From assembly GCA_964596645.1 (NCBI GenBank), contig CAZQVB010000035.1:1-45476 (forward strand): 45,476 nucleotides of DNA. Direction: 5' to 3'. The notes below the pieces were generated by a model that did no database searches, had not been told where the DNA came from, and saw only the letters and a program-made list of their open reading frames with translations. Source of the DNA: CAVQEK01 sp964596645. GTDB lineage: Bacteria > Bacteroidota > Bacteroidia > Cytophagales > Cyclobacteriaceae. The translations under genes and the position numbers were made by a program. This document shows positions 24,041 through 32,973 of the stretch, in pieces (the stretch's first letter is position 1; each line of letters begins with the position of its first letter).

Positions 24041-24091
24041 GCTGCCCTGTGGGGCGGCTCTTTTTGCTTGTACTCTACAGCACATTTTCTA
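24041..24091. repeat. 51-bp direct repeat, copy 2
   Basis: GCTGCCCTGTGGGGCGGCTC followed by the same tail to CATTTTCTA as at 22799-22849 (three mismatches in 51). The hairpin part is weakened by two of the changes. It ends 24 bp before the start of the outer-membrane protein gene. Confidence 0.85.
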
Positions 24092-24115
24092 ATTTTAGAG
24101 TTTGCCTGCTGTGCT

Positions 24116-25249
24116 ATGAGTCCACACTCTGCTGTTTCGTTGAGAAAAATGGCCGCGACGCTATTATGCATCGTTGGCCTTGCCCATCCATTCTGCTTTG
24201 GTGATACACCGACAGATACTACAGAAAGCAACAGGCGTGTGAGTTTTTCCATTTATCCTGCCCTTGGCTACCAACCGGAGACAAGGCTTCAATTTGGTGC
24301 TGTGGCCTTTGTGGTGTTCAAAGATCCTTCACAGAAGAATATTGAGCACCACAGGCCAACCTCCGTTTCCCCATATATTTTATTTACGCAAAACAAGCAG
24401 TTCCTCACTTCGATAGATATCGATGCCTTTCTACGCAATGGGTGGTATCTGAACATCGTGCCGCGCTACTTCAACTATCCCGATTTCTTTTTTGGAATTG
24501 GCAATGAAGTGAAACCGGAAAATGTAGAGCGATATACCAATTCTTTCGTGCGGGTTGAAGGCCGTTTGCTGAAGCCCGTTACCCCCAACTTTTTCGTCGG
24601 GGCGCGATTTGATGTGCAACACGATCATCTGTTCGACTTTCAGGCGGGCGAACAATTAGATACTGCCTTCGTCACCGGAGAGGACGGCGGCTATAATGCA
24701 GGGCTGGGGCCTTCGCTGCTTTTCGATACCCGCGACAATGTGCTCTATCCTACCACTGGTTACTTCATCCGGGCGGAAGCCGCCATATATGGCAAGTGGC
24801 TGGGCGGCACATATGGCTATACTTCCTGGCTGCTGGATGCCCGGCGATATGTGCAATTAAAAAATGAGAAAAATGTGTTCGCTTTTCAGCTGGCGGCCTA
24901 TTTTACATCAGGCGGCGAGGCGCCCTTCTACAAACTTCCACAGCTGGGCGGCGACAGCCGCTTGCGCGGTATTGCCAACTCCAATCTGTACATCGACCGA
25001 CAGTCATTTTGGCTTCAGACCGAATACCGGCGCGACTTATTCTGGCGCTTTGGCGCAGTGGTGTTTGCCGGAGTGGGCGATGTGGCGCACACCATATCCG
25101 ACTACGACGCAAGGGAGTTGAAAGCTGTGGCAGGCATAGGTGGACGGTTTCAGGCGCTGAAAGATGAAAAGCTGAACATCCGGGCCGATCTGGGTGTGAC
25201 CAACAATGGGCAAACGGCCTTTTACCTCGCCGTGCGGGAGGCGTTTTAA
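24116..25249 (+). CDS. BamA/TamA-like outer-membrane beta-barrel protein
   Basis: A 377-residue Omp85-superfamily ('surface antigen', PF01103) barrel without POTRA domains. A signal peptide (MAATLLCIVGLAHPFCFG) is followed by repeated amphipathic strands. The barrel motifs GLGPSLLFDTRDNVLYPTTG, then LPQLGGDSRLRGI (the Omp85 R-G strand motif) and a terminal aromatic (YLAVREAF) fit outer-membrane insertion. Short POTRA-less members are common in Bacteroidota; function is unknown. Starts at 24116 or 24149 are possible; the frame is open back to 23975, but that would read through the 51-bp repeat. Confidence 0.82.
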   Translation: MSPHSAVSLRKMAATLLCIVGLAHPFCFGDTPTDTTESNRRVSFSIYPALGYQPETRLQFGAVAFVVFKDPSQKNIEHHRPTSVSPYILFTQNKQFLTSIDIDAFLRNGWYLNIVPRYFNYPDFFFGIGNEVKPENVERYTNSFVRVEGRLLKPVTPNFFVGARFDVQHDHLFDFQAGEQLDTAFVTGEDGGYNAGLGPSLLFDTRDNVLYPTTGYFIRAEAAIYGKWLGGTYGYTSWLLDARRYVQLKNEKNVFAFQLAAYFTSGGEAPFYKLPQLGGDSRLRGIANSNLYIDRQSFWLQTEYRRDLFWRFGAVVFAGVGDVAHTISDYDARELKAVAGIGGRFQALKDEKLNIRADLGVTNNGQTAFYLAVREAF

Positions 25250-25289
25250 AGGATATACATTGTGTAGAATACACAGGAAAATTACCGAT

Positions 25290-25886
25290 ATGAGTAAACA
25301 TCGCTGTGCCTGGGCATTGGGCAAATTTGCGGAATACGAGCGCTATCACGATGAGGAGTGGGGAGTGCCGGTGCACGACGATCGCACACATTTCGAGTTT
25401 TTAATACTCGAAGGGGCGCAGGCCGGGCTGAGCTGGTCGACCATTCTCAAGCGAAGAGCCGGTTATCGTGCAGTCTTTGCCGATTTTGATCCGGAAGTGG
25501 TGGCTTCTTTCGACAGCGAAAGAATAGAAATGCTACTGAAGGATGAGCGCATCGTACGCAACCGATTGAAGGTACATGCCGCAGTGACCAATGCACAGGC
25601 TTACCTGAAGCTACAGCAGGAGTTTGGCAGTTTCAATGCCTACATCTGGAAATTTGTACAGGGTGCCCCGGTAGTAAACCGATGGCAGCACATGCGCGAA
25701 GTGCCGGCTACATCGGTGGTGTCGGATGCGCTCAGCAAAGATTTAAAAAAGCGGGGATTCAAGTTTGTGGGCAGTACAGTCATATATGCGCACCTGCAGG
25801 CCTGTGGGCTTGTCAATGATCACACCACAGATTGCTTTCGCTATCGCGAGATCATTCAAGGTTATCCGTCTGAATGGCGAGAATAA
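25290..25886 (+). CDS. tag: DNA-3-methyladenine glycosylase I
   Basis: A 198-residue base-excision repair enzyme that removes 3-methyladenine. The N-terminal CAW...YHDEEWGVPVHDD and the C-terminal NDHTTDCFRY provide the Cys/His zinc ligands of the Tag family, and FLILEGAQAGLSWSTILKRR is the core signature. The ATG at 25290 gives the usual N-terminus; the frame is open further upstream but without similarity. Its 3' end overlaps the 3' end of the convergent haem lipoprotein gene by 35 bp. Confidence 0.94.
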   Translation: MSKHRCAWALGKFAEYERYHDEEWGVPVHDDRTHFEFLILEGAQAGLSWSTILKRRAGYRAVFADFDPEVVASFDSERIEMLLKDERIVRNRLKVHAAVTNAQAYLKLQQEFGSFNAYIWKFVQGAPVVNRWQHMREVPATSVVSDALSKDLKKRGFKFVGSTVIYAHLQACGLVNDHTTDCFRYREIIQGYPSEWRE

Positions 25887-26565
25887 TGTCCTTTTTGGCC
25901 ATGCGAATGCTCCACATGCCACGCAGCTCGCCCATCTGGTAGCGGGTAGCGGCATCTTTCGGATAGTACCTCCGCAACATATTATAGGTTTCCGCAGTGA
26001 GCGATTCTCCGGGCTGCCCATGGCAGGTAAGACACAGACCATTGCTGATGGCGATGGGTTTGGTAAAGAGAACCGAATCTCCCAGCATCTGTACATTTTC
26101 GGGCAGATCGATAGAATCTTGCCGCGCTTGGTGGTAGGCATGNNNNNNNNNNAGTTCTAACTCATTTGGCGCATTTGACTCGTTTCTAAGCCGTAACGAT
26201 ACCCGGCGAATGATACTTGGTACTGGCCTTTGTACAGAATCAAGTAAGGGTAAAGCATTGATGTTGCAATACGCTATGGCTTTTTCTACTCCGCCTTCTG
26301 CCATTGCTTTTTGTAGTGCTTGGCTCAAGGCGGCTTGGGCCACAGTGGCTGTTTTACTTCCTTGCTCACCGGCCTTCTGCAGTATCTGAGACTCTGTGAT
26401 GCGCATGGGTTCGCGCACCGCTATTTCCCTGCGCACGGCCTCTGTGTTTACTTGTTTATCGGGTGAGCAGCCTGCAGCAAATAAAACGCACAATGCCAGG
26501 GCGCTGATGCTGATGTTAAGATAGCGCTGCCTCTTTTTCCACGAGGTTAGAGACGTCTTTGCCAT
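25852..26565 (-). CDS. Tll0287-like (DUF3365) haem-c lipoprotein, contains assembly gap
   Basis: About 237 residues from the ATG at 26563-26565. A signal with lipobox (ALALCVLFAAGC) is followed by one Tll0287-like domain: AIAYCNINALPLL, then RRVSLRLRNESNAPNE, and GLCLTCHGQPGES with a CxxCH motif for covalent haem c. The domain is often the extracellular sensor part of signalling proteins; here it stands alone as a lipoprotein, so it would sit in the periplasm. Ten N (26143-26152) interrupt the frame just after NELE; the true length of the missing part is unknown. It overlaps the HAMP-GAF-PAS gene by 50 bp at its 5' end and tag by 35 bp at its 3' end. Confidence 0.8.
   Translation of the reverse strand: MAKTSLTSWKKRQRYLNISISALALCVLFAAGCSPDKQVNTEAVRREIAVREPMRITESQILQKAGEQGSKTATVAQAALSQALQKAMAEGGVEKAIAYCNINALPLLDSVQRPVPSIIRRVSLRLRNESNAPNELEXXXXHAYHQARQDSIDLPENVQMLGDSVLFTKPIAISNGLCLTCHGQPGESLTAETYNMLRRYYPKDAATRYQMGELRGMWSIRMAKKDIILAIQTDNLE
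26143..26152. other. run of 10 N (assembly gap)
   Basis: Ten ambiguous bases inside the haem lipoprotein gene. The frame is preserved across them, but a fixed-length N run usually means an unknown gap size. Confidence 0.95.
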
Positions 26566-28450
26566 AGAGTACATACATGAGGTCATCATTGATGGAGTCG
26601 GTCATTTGCCCGGCGGCTGTCATAAGCACAACCTCGTGTCCGCTTCTATGTTTTATCTTCAGATAGCCTGCCCAGTAGTCGCCAGAGCCGGTTTTCGATT
26701 GTATTTCGCTCAGGTCGGTGCCAGACATCACAATGTCTTTGAACATCTTGCCTTCCAGTTCATGCGCAGAATAGCCTGTCACTTCTTTACATAATTCGTT
26801 CGTTTTGCGAATGGTAAAGTTTTTACTCAATTCAAAAAGAACGGTATCGCTGAGCACTATTTTCTCCCGGGCTTCACGGTCGAGCTGGTCGCGTTGTATT
26901 TTTTCTTGTGTGGCCTGCAACTCTTCCATGTTTTGCCGCATTTCTTCTTCCTGCGCGCGCATTTGTTCCGTCATCATCGTCGATTCTTCAAGCAGTTTTT
27001 GCGTTCTGTCATTTACTTTTACCGACGATATGGTAGACGCTATACTTTCAGAAACACGCTCTACAAATTCTATTTCATAATCATCGAACGCTTTGAAGGC
27101 AGCTATTTCAATCACACCATGGATGTCTTCATTCACCTTCAGCGGCACTATCAAAATACTTTTGGGATTGGCCTCGCCTAGTCCGGAAGTGATGGATATA
27201 TACTCATTGGGTATTTCCGTGAGATATATGGTGCCGCCTTCTATCCATGCCTGTCCGCTTAGGCCTTCACCACGGTATATCTTTTTCTCTATAAATTTCT
27301 TCTTGTCCCAGGCATAGCAAGAGGCCAATTGCATGTAAGGCTCATCGCTGTCGCTTTCATTTTCAATGATGAACAGTGCGCCTTGGTTGGCTTCCAGGTA
27401 TTTTACCAGGTTGGAGATGATCTCGTCTGCCAGCTTGTCGAAATTGTTGCTGTAGTTGCGCAGTATCTCTCCAAACTTGGCCATGCCGCTGGTGGCCCAG
27501 TTTCTTTTCTTGTCTTCTTCCGACACTTTCTTCAGGTTGTCGCGCATTTCTATCAGTGCATTGCCCAGCATGTCTTCGTCGCTGAGCGGCTTAAACGGCA
27601 CATCGTATTTGCCGTTTCCTATATCTTCTGCAAACCGGGTGATCTCACTGAAACCGCTCGTCATGTTGGCGACGGAAGAGGCCATGTCGCCGATTTCGTC
27701 GTTGGCCACTTTGCTTTTGTCTACTTCTACCATTTCGCCTTTGCCCACACGGTCTACCACATTGCGCAGATAGTTCACCGGTTTGGTGATGGATTGGGAT
27801 ATGTAAATGGCAGTGATAAGGCCTATGGCAAGTAGTATAATGCTGAGGACAATGGTGGTGCGTATGAGTTGTTCGCTGCTTTTGGCCATGCTTAGATCTG
27901 TCTCCGCCTTCTGGTTGGCGATTACGTTGTTGTAATTTTCCAAAAGGCTGATCAGGATGGCTGATCGCGGAATCACTTCACTCTCTATGGTTTCCTCAGC
28001 CATGAATTTTTTGATCGGATCCTCGTAATCTTCAAACGATACGAGCTCGTTCATCAGGTTTTTTTCTACCTCAAGCAGGCTTTCGAAGCGAATAAAGATC
28101 GAATCCATGTCGGGCAGATCGGCGCTGCTCTCTATGCGCGGGGCCAGCTCTTCGAGCTTATCTTTCAGTTCAGGATACTCGAAATTGTGCAGGTCTTTAA
28201 GTGCCTGCTTGTCTACTTCGTTGGTTTGCAGGTACACCCAGTTCGTCACGAGCATTTTGGAGCGGTTTACCAGCAGCACAAAGTCGTTGAGGGCCTCAGT
28301 CATCGGATTCACCACCTGCTGCGATTTCTCACTGATGAGGCTCACCTGGTATACCGTAGAAATGGTATAGATGGCGTTGGCCGTAAAAATGACCAACAGC
28401 GTTAAGAAGCCATAGATAATTTTTTTCCGAATGGTGAATCTGATCTTCAT
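26516..28450 (-). CDS. membrane sensor with HAMP, GAF and PAS domains, no kinase
   Basis: A 644-residue signalling protein. TM1 (about 10-30), a 165-residue helical extracytoplasmic domain, TM2 (about 197-218), HAMP (about 219-272, starting ITKPVNYLRNVVDRV), a second HAMP-like linker to about 315, GAF (about 330-478, ending near SESIASTISSVKVN), a Gln/Glu-rich coiled coil (about 480-530) and a PAS domain (about 535-635, FTIRKTNELCKEVTGYSAHE). It stops right after PAS: no histidine kinase, GGDEF or methyl-accepting hairpin. It overlaps the haem lipoprotein gene, and a YfiR gene lies just upstream behind a terminator. It probably passes a periplasmic signal to an unlinked partner. Confidence 0.85.
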   Translation of the reverse strand: MKIRFTIRKKIIYGFLTLLVIFTANAIYTISTVYQVSLISEKSQQVVNPMTEALNDFVLLVNRSKMLVTNWVYLQTNEVDKQALKDLHNFEYPELKDKLEELAPRIESSADLPDMDSIFIRFESLLEVEKNLMNELVSFEDYEDPIKKFMAEETIESEVIPRSAILISLLENYNNVIANQKAETDLSMAKSSEQLIRTTIVLSIILLAIGLITAIYISQSITKPVNYLRNVVDRVGKGEMVEVDKSKVANDEIGDMASSVANMTSGFSEITRFAEDIGNGKYDVPFKPLSDEDMLGNALIEMRDNLKKVSEEDKKRNWATSGMAKFGEILRNYSNNFDKLADEIISNLVKYLEANQGALFIIENESDSDEPYMQLASCYAWDKKKFIEKKIYRGEGLSGQAWIEGGTIYLTEIPNEYISITSGLGEANPKSILIVPLKVNEDIHGVIEIAAFKAFDDYEIEFVERVSESIASTISSVKVNDRTQKLLEESTMMTEQMRAQEEEMRQNMEELQATQEKIQRDQLDREAREKIVLSDTVLFELSKNFTIRKTNELCKEVTGYSAHELEGKMFKDIVMSGTDLSEIQSKTGSGDYWAGYLKIKHRSGHEVVLMTAAGQMTDSINDDLMYVLYGKDVSNLVEKEAALS

Positions 28451-28558
28451 CTTTTCAAATCTTTATGTTTGCCGAAGCCGTCTTCGACTATTTTACAATG
28501 CACAAAACATTAAAGGAATACTTTGGCAAAATTAAGCCATCAGCCTGTTGATGAGCAC

Positions 28559-28592
28559 AAAAAAAGATTGCTAACATACATCAGCAATCTTT
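28559..28592 (-). terminator. Rho-independent terminator after YfiR copy 2
   Basis: On the minus strand AAAGATTGCT pairs perfectly with AGCAATCTTT around a 10-base loop, followed by a run of seven T in total. It ends transcription of the YfiR gene before the HAMP-GAF-PAS gene, so the latter needs its own promoter or read-through. Confidence 0.8.
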
Positions 28593-28616
28593 GGGTGCAA
28601 TGCAAATCATTTGCAG

Positions 28617-29123
28617 CTATATCATAATGGCGAGCTTCGACAGATCACCAGAAACCTTCAAATTGGCGCGATCGGTTGCCGTTTTGTTCAGTTCAAATTT
28701 CAACTTGCCATCGTGCACTATAAAATTGATGGCACTTCCGGCTGTACCTAAGCCGGGCTTTTCAGTAATTATAAGCGTGGAAGTACTTCCTACCCGGTCC
28801 ATTATTTCACTAAATGATTTGCTCTGTGATTCGGGCACGAAAAGCATATGGCAACCGGCAATTTCACTTACCGATTTGTATATGTTTACGGTGATTTTCT
28901 GAGAGCCTACTTTCTTGCTGCTGGCCATATCTTTAAGATTGCCCACCACTTCTGAGTTGCCCAATACCCCAATGACAAAATCACCACTTTGCTGGCTGCT
29001 GGGCCACTGAATATATCTGGTGAAGTTGTACATAAAGATTTGATAATAATTATACTTTTGGGCACTCAACGTATTGCTCAGGGCAATAAACCCGACTACG
29101 AGAAAAAGATATCTGATTTTCAT
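28617..29123 (-). CDS. YfiR family (DUF4154) periplasmic protein, copy 2
   Basis: A 168-residue exported protein: signal peptide (YLFLVVGFIALSNTLSA-Q) and a YfiR domain opening YYQIFMYNFTRYIQWPSSQQ and closing AINFIVHDGKLKFELNK. It has the same order of conserved blocks as the copy at 10789-11325 (YNFT+ +W, IGV(Y/L)G, CH(L/M)(L/M)(Y/F), (L/I)(M/I)(V/I)TE), though the two have diverged a lot. The Pseudomonas relative senses periplasmic redox state through cysteines; this one keeps one Cys (GCHMLF). It lies next to a membrane sensor and a haem-c lipoprotein, so a joint role in redox sensing is likely but inferred. Confidence 0.85.
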   Translation of the reverse strand: MKIRYLFLVVGFIALSNTLSAQKYNYYQIFMYNFTRYIQWPSSQQSGDFVIGVLGNSEVVGNLKDMASSKKVGSQKITVNIYKSVSEIAGCHMLFVPESQSKSFSEIMDRVGSTSTLIITEKPGLGTAGSAINFIVHDGKLKFELNKTATDRANLKVSGDLSKLAIMI

Positions 29124-29303
29124 ATTTGGCTATTTTTGTTTAGTAGTCACTTAAAAAACTATATCATTGGCCGCACCGTTGTATACTACCCGGCCCCCCA
29201 GCGTAACCCTATGATAAGTGCAATAATATCTCGTAATATTACATGTGTGGTATGGGGTAAGCGGTGCGCGTGAGTCAATGTACAGGCATAATAAACTGAA
29301 GGT

Positions 29304-30377
29304 ATGATCGAGAAACTGGAAGATATAAAGGCGCGATTTGAAGAAGTGAGCCAACTCATAGTACAGCCAGATGCCATGGCCGATATGAAGAATTATACCC
29401 GATTGGGTAAGGAATACAAGGACCTTGAGAAAATTGTGAAGAAATACGGCACCTACAAAAATGTGCTGGACAACATACGCAGTACCAAAGCCATTCTTGA
29501 GACTGAAAAAGACCCGGAGTTCCGTGAGCTGGCCAAGTCGGAACTGGAAGATCTCTACGCCAAAGAAGAAAATTTGGAAGAAGAGCTGAAGAAATTGCTC
29601 ATACCGAAAGATCCCAACGACAGCAAAAATGCTATACTGGAGATCAGAGCCGGTACTGGGGGCGACGAGGCGGCCATATTTGCCGGCGACCTGTTCAGGA
29701 TGTACTCGCGCTTTGCCGAAGAAGAAGGCTGGAAGCTGTCAGTGCTCGACCTTACTGAAGGCAGCTCTGGCGGATACAAGGAAATAATAAGCCAGGTTTC
29801 GGGCAATGATGTATACGGCAAGCTAAAGTTTGAAAGTGGCGTGCATCGTGTGCAGCGCGTACCTGCCACCGAGACGCAGGGGCGTGTACACACATCTGCC
29901 GCCAGCGTCGTAGTGCTGCCGGAGATGGAAGATGTGGAAGTAGACATCGACATGAACGATGTGCGTAAAGACACGTACTGCTCATCGGGCCCGGGCGGAC
30001 AATCTGTAAACACAACCTACTCTGCTGTGCGCCTCACACACATGCCCACCGGCATAGTAGTGACTTGCCAGGATGAGAAATCGCAACTGAAAAACCTGGA
30101 TAAAGCACTGAAGGTGCTGCGATCGCGATTGTATGAAATAGAGGTGCAAAAGCAGAATGACGAAGTAGGCGCCCAGCGCAAAACCATGGTGGGCAGCGGC
30201 GACCGATCCGACAAAATACGCACCTACAACTACCCGCAGGGCAGGGTCACCGATCACCGCATCGGCTACTCGGTACACAACCTTCCTACCATTATGGATG
30301 GTGCCATTGGTGAGTTCATTGAGCAACTGCGTATAGCAGAGCATGCCGACAAATTGAAAGAAGGCAGCAAGGTTTGA
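29304..30377 (+). CDS. prfA: peptide chain release factor 1
   Basis: A 357-residue class I release factor for UAA and UAG. The GGQ motif is in SSGPGGQSVNTTYSA and the codon-recognition P-x-T tripeptide is PAT in RVPATETQGRVHTSAAS, which marks RF1. The domain order and length are standard; RF1 needs no programmed frameshift, unlike RF2, and none is seen. The ATG at 29304 fits. Its stop overlaps the next gene (ATGA), so it heads a four-gene run. Confidence 0.97.
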   Translation: MIEKLEDIKARFEEVSQLIVQPDAMADMKNYTRLGKEYKDLEKIVKKYGTYKNVLDNIRSTKAILETEKDPEFRELAKSELEDLYAKEENLEEELKKLLIPKDPNDSKNAILEIRAGTGGDEAAIFAGDLFRMYSRFAEEEGWKLSVLDLTEGSSGGYKEIISQVSGNDVYGKLKFESGVHRVQRVPATETQGRVHTSAASVVVLPEMEDVEVDIDMNDVRKDTYCSSGPGGQSVNTTYSAVRLTHMPTGIVVTCQDEKSQLKNLDKALKVLRSRLYEIEVQKQNDEVGAQRKTMVGSGDRSDKIRTYNYPQGRVTDHRIGYSVHNLPTIMDGAIGEFIEQLRIAEHADKLKEGSKV

Positions 30378-31768
30378 TGAAACATACAAGGCAGCCGGTA
30401 TACTTTTGGGCAGTGATATGCCTTTGGGCTGTACTGGCTTTGCAGTGTGTGCCCGATGAAGCCATAGTGGATGCCGGATATAGCGGCCGCCTCACATTGT
30501 CTGCCGACACGGTATTGTTCGATACAGTCTTTACAACCATCGGAAGTACCACAAAGCGGCTGCGCATAAAAAACCCACACGACAAGGCCATAAATATCTC
30601 GCGGATCGCTCTCGGTGGTGCGTCGGCCAGCCCATTTACCATATACATCAATGGCCGCGCCAGTACCGATCAGAATGATCTTACTCTGCTAGGCGGTGAC
30701 AGCCTGCTCATTTTGCTGGAGGTACTGATCGATCCGCGCGATGAACAACTTCCTTTTTTAGTCCGTGATTCTATCATTATAGAGAGTGCGGGCAACCGGC
30801 AATCGGTGAAACTTGTGGCTTGGGGCCAGGATGCCCACTTTATTGGCAACGAAATATTGCCTTGCAATACTACCTGGACGGCCACAAAGCCTTATGTGTT
30901 GTATGGCTCGGTGCTGGTCGATAGCCTGTGCCAACTGCGCATTGAGGCAGGTACCAAAATTTATGCAGCTTTCAGAAGTACCATCTTTGTGAAAGGCAGC
31001 CTGATAGCCGAAGGCACTCCGGAACAGAGGGTGCTTTTTAGAAACGACCGCTTTGGCGGAGAATATGACAATGCCCCCGGCCAGTGGCCCGGTATATATT
31101 TTTTGGAAGGCAGCAAGGGAAATTCGCTCAACTACACCGACATACGCAATGCCGAATATGGCCTGCGCATTGGCTCACCTGACCCTGATCAGGAGGCGGA
31201 TGTGCTGGTGCAAAATACACGCATCGAAAATATGTTGCGCTCGGGCATTATTGCTTTCACTTCTGATGTGGTCGTCATCAATACCATGTTGACCAACTGT
31301 GGAGAATACAGTTTTGGTGCTTTGGGAGGTGGCAACTATGGGCTCTATCATTGCACGTTGGCCACTTACAATCAGAATATTATAAGGCAAACACCAACAC
31401 TCGCCGCCTCCGACAACATACCGCGTGAGAATGATAACGATATAGTAGAAGTGCTGAACCTTGAAGTTATCAACAGTATCATTGATGGTAGCTTGGCCAA
31501 TGAGCTCGTGATCAGCTTGTTGTCGGATACCAACGCTACGTTGTACTTTGGGCACAACCTCGTCAAAACCACCTTTGCCGGGCTGGATGTGAATGATAAT
31601 ATAATAAATACCAATCCCGGCTTTGTCGATCCCTCACAGCACAACTTTCGTCTGGATACACTATCGCCCGCCATTGATGCCGGTGCGGCCATCGGTGTGC
31701 TCAGCGATCTGGAGGGAGCGTTGCGCGACGAGGTGCCGGATATTGGCGCCTATGAATTTATAAAATAA
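30374..31768 (+). CDS. right-handed beta-helix lipoprotein
   Basis: A 464-residue exported protein. The signal has a lipobox (WAVLALQC, Cys about 25). Residues about 35-150 form an Ig-like beta domain (FDTVFTTIGSTTKRLRIKN...), and about 160-460 are parallel beta-helix repeats with turns such as IEAGTKIYAAFRSTIFVKGS and QWPGIYFLEGSKGNSLNYTD, ending DIGAYEFIK, a common end for polymorphic beta-helix proteins. The role is unknown; such proteins are outer-membrane or surface anchored in Bacteroidota. ATG at 30374 overlaps the prfA stop; the next Met codon (30377) is equally possible. Confidence 0.8.
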   Translation: MMKHTRQPVYFWAVICLWAVLALQCVPDEAIVDAGYSGRLTLSADTVLFDTVFTTIGSTTKRLRIKNPHDKAINISRIALGGASASPFTIYINGRASTDQNDLTLLGGDSLLILLEVLIDPRDEQLPFLVRDSIIIESAGNRQSVKLVAWGQDAHFIGNEILPCNTTWTATKPYVLYGSVLVDSLCQLRIEAGTKIYAAFRSTIFVKGSLIAEGTPEQRVLFRNDRFGGEYDNAPGQWPGIYFLEGSKGNSLNYTDIRNAEYGLRIGSPDPDQEADVLVQNTRIENMLRSGIIAFTSDVVVINTMLTNCGEYSFGALGGGNYGLYHCTLATYNQNIIRQTPTLAASDNIPRENDNDIVEVLNLEVINSIIDGSLANELVISLLSDTNATLYFGHNLVKTTFAGLDVNDNIINTNPGFVDPSQHNFRLDTLSPAIDAGAAIGVLSDLEGALRDEVPDIGAYEFIK

Positions 31769-31773
31769 GCAGC

Positions 31774-32202
31774 ATGAAATTTTTTCAAAAGGAGATAACG
31801 CTTGAAGCCAAGAGACGTGGCTTTCACCTCATCACCCGCGATATACTCAGAGCCATACCCGAACTAGAGCAGATTGATTCAGGCTTGATGCAGATTTTTA
31901 TCAAGCATACGTCTGCATCGCTATCGCTCAATGAAAATGCCGACCCCACCGTTCGGGTCGATTTTGAAAGCCATTTTAACCAGATGGTGCCGGAAAATGC
32001 ACCATATTATCAACATACGTTTGAAGGACCCGACGATATGCCCGCCCACATAAAAGCATCGCTGCTCGGCAGCAGCCTCACCATACCAGTAACCGGGGGC
32101 AAGCTGAACCTGGGCACATGGCAGGGCATCTACCTCTGCGAGCATCGTAACCATGGAGGTGCCAGGCGTCTGGTGATTTCAGCGTTTGGCACTGGCGTAT
32201 AG
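31774..32202 (+). CDS. YjbQ family protein (UPF0047)
   Basis: A 142-residue protein of the YjbQ/UPF0047 family. The conserved IFIKHTSASLSLNENADP block and the C-terminal LGTWQGIYLCEHRNHGGAR block with conserved His/Glu residues are clear. The E. coli homologue has weak thiamine-phosphate synthase activity when over-produced; the true role is unknown. It starts five bases after the beta-helix gene and is followed by pepE after 28 bp, all on one strand. Confidence 0.92.
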   Translation: MKFFQKEITLEAKRRGFHLITRDILRAIPELEQIDSGLMQIFIKHTSASLSLNENADPTVRVDFESHFNQMVPENAPYYQHTFEGPDDMPAHIKASLLGSSLTIPVTGGKLNLGTWQGIYLCEHRNHGGARRLVISAFGTGV

Positions 32203-32230
32203 TCGTGCAAATTTTGATAATTAAGATGAC

Positions 32231-32950
32231 ATGAATATGAACCTACTACTCCTTAGCAACTCCACCATGGCCGGCGAATCCTATTTCGCATGGCCGAAGA
32301 ATTATGTCAAAAATCTCCTCGGCAAGCAGGCGGCTTCATTACTTTTTATTCCCTATGCAGCCGTCACCATCAGTTACGATGAGTATACCCGCCGTGTGGC
32401 AGAAAAATTCGCTGAGTGGGGTTACAGCATCAGAGGCATACATCAAGTGCAGGATAAAAAGCAGGCGTTGGAAGAAGCGGCGGCTATAGTGGTAGGTGGT
32501 GGCAACAGTTTTCACCTGTTGGGAGAAATGCAGAAGGAGCAATTGTTGGATGTGGTAAGGGCAAGCGTACAAGGCGGCAAGCCATATATCGGATGGAGTG
32601 CGGGGTCTAATCTTGCCTGCCCCACCATCATGACCACCAATGATATGCCCATAGTAGAAGTGGCAAATTGTAAAGCGCTGCACCTGGTGCCTTTTCAAAT
32701 CAACCCGCACTACACCGACCGTACGCTGGAAGGCCATGGGGGTGAATCGCGCGCCCAACGCATTGATGAATTTTTAGTAAAGAATCCGCATAAAGCAGTG
32801 GTGGGGCTGCCCGAAGGATCACTGCTTCAGGCATCAGGCGAAAACGTTCAATATGTCAGTAATGGCAATGCGGGCAACGCAAAAATATTTCGATTCTCGG
32901 CCCCCGTGTGTGAAATAGCCAATGGCCAGTGGCTTCACGAAATCATGTGA
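32231..32950 (+). CDS. pepE: dipeptidase E (alpha-aspartyl dipeptidase)
   Basis: A 239-residue S51-family serine peptidase that cleaves Asp-Xaa dipeptides in the cytoplasm. The nucleophile S123 is in GWSAGSN, the catalytic His160 in FQINPHYTD, and AAAIVVGGGNSFHLLGEM is the family oxyanion-loop region. The start may be Met1 (32231) or Met3 (32237). It closes the prfA run and is convergent with the DUF2807 gene 23 bp away. Confidence 0.93.
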   Translation: MNMNLLLLSNSTMAGESYFAWPKNYVKNLLGKQAASLLFIPYAAVTISYDEYTRRVAEKFAEWGYSIRGIHQVQDKKQALEEAAAIVVGGGNSFHLLGEMQKEQLLDVVRASVQGGKPYIGWSAGSNLACPTIMTTNDMPIVEVANCKALHLVPFQINPHYTDRTLEGHGGESRAQRIDEFLVKNPHKAVVGLPEGSLLQASGENVQYVSNGNAGNAKIFRFSAPVCEIANGQWLHEIM

Positions 32951-32973
32951 AGCCGCAAGCCGGGGCAACTGCG

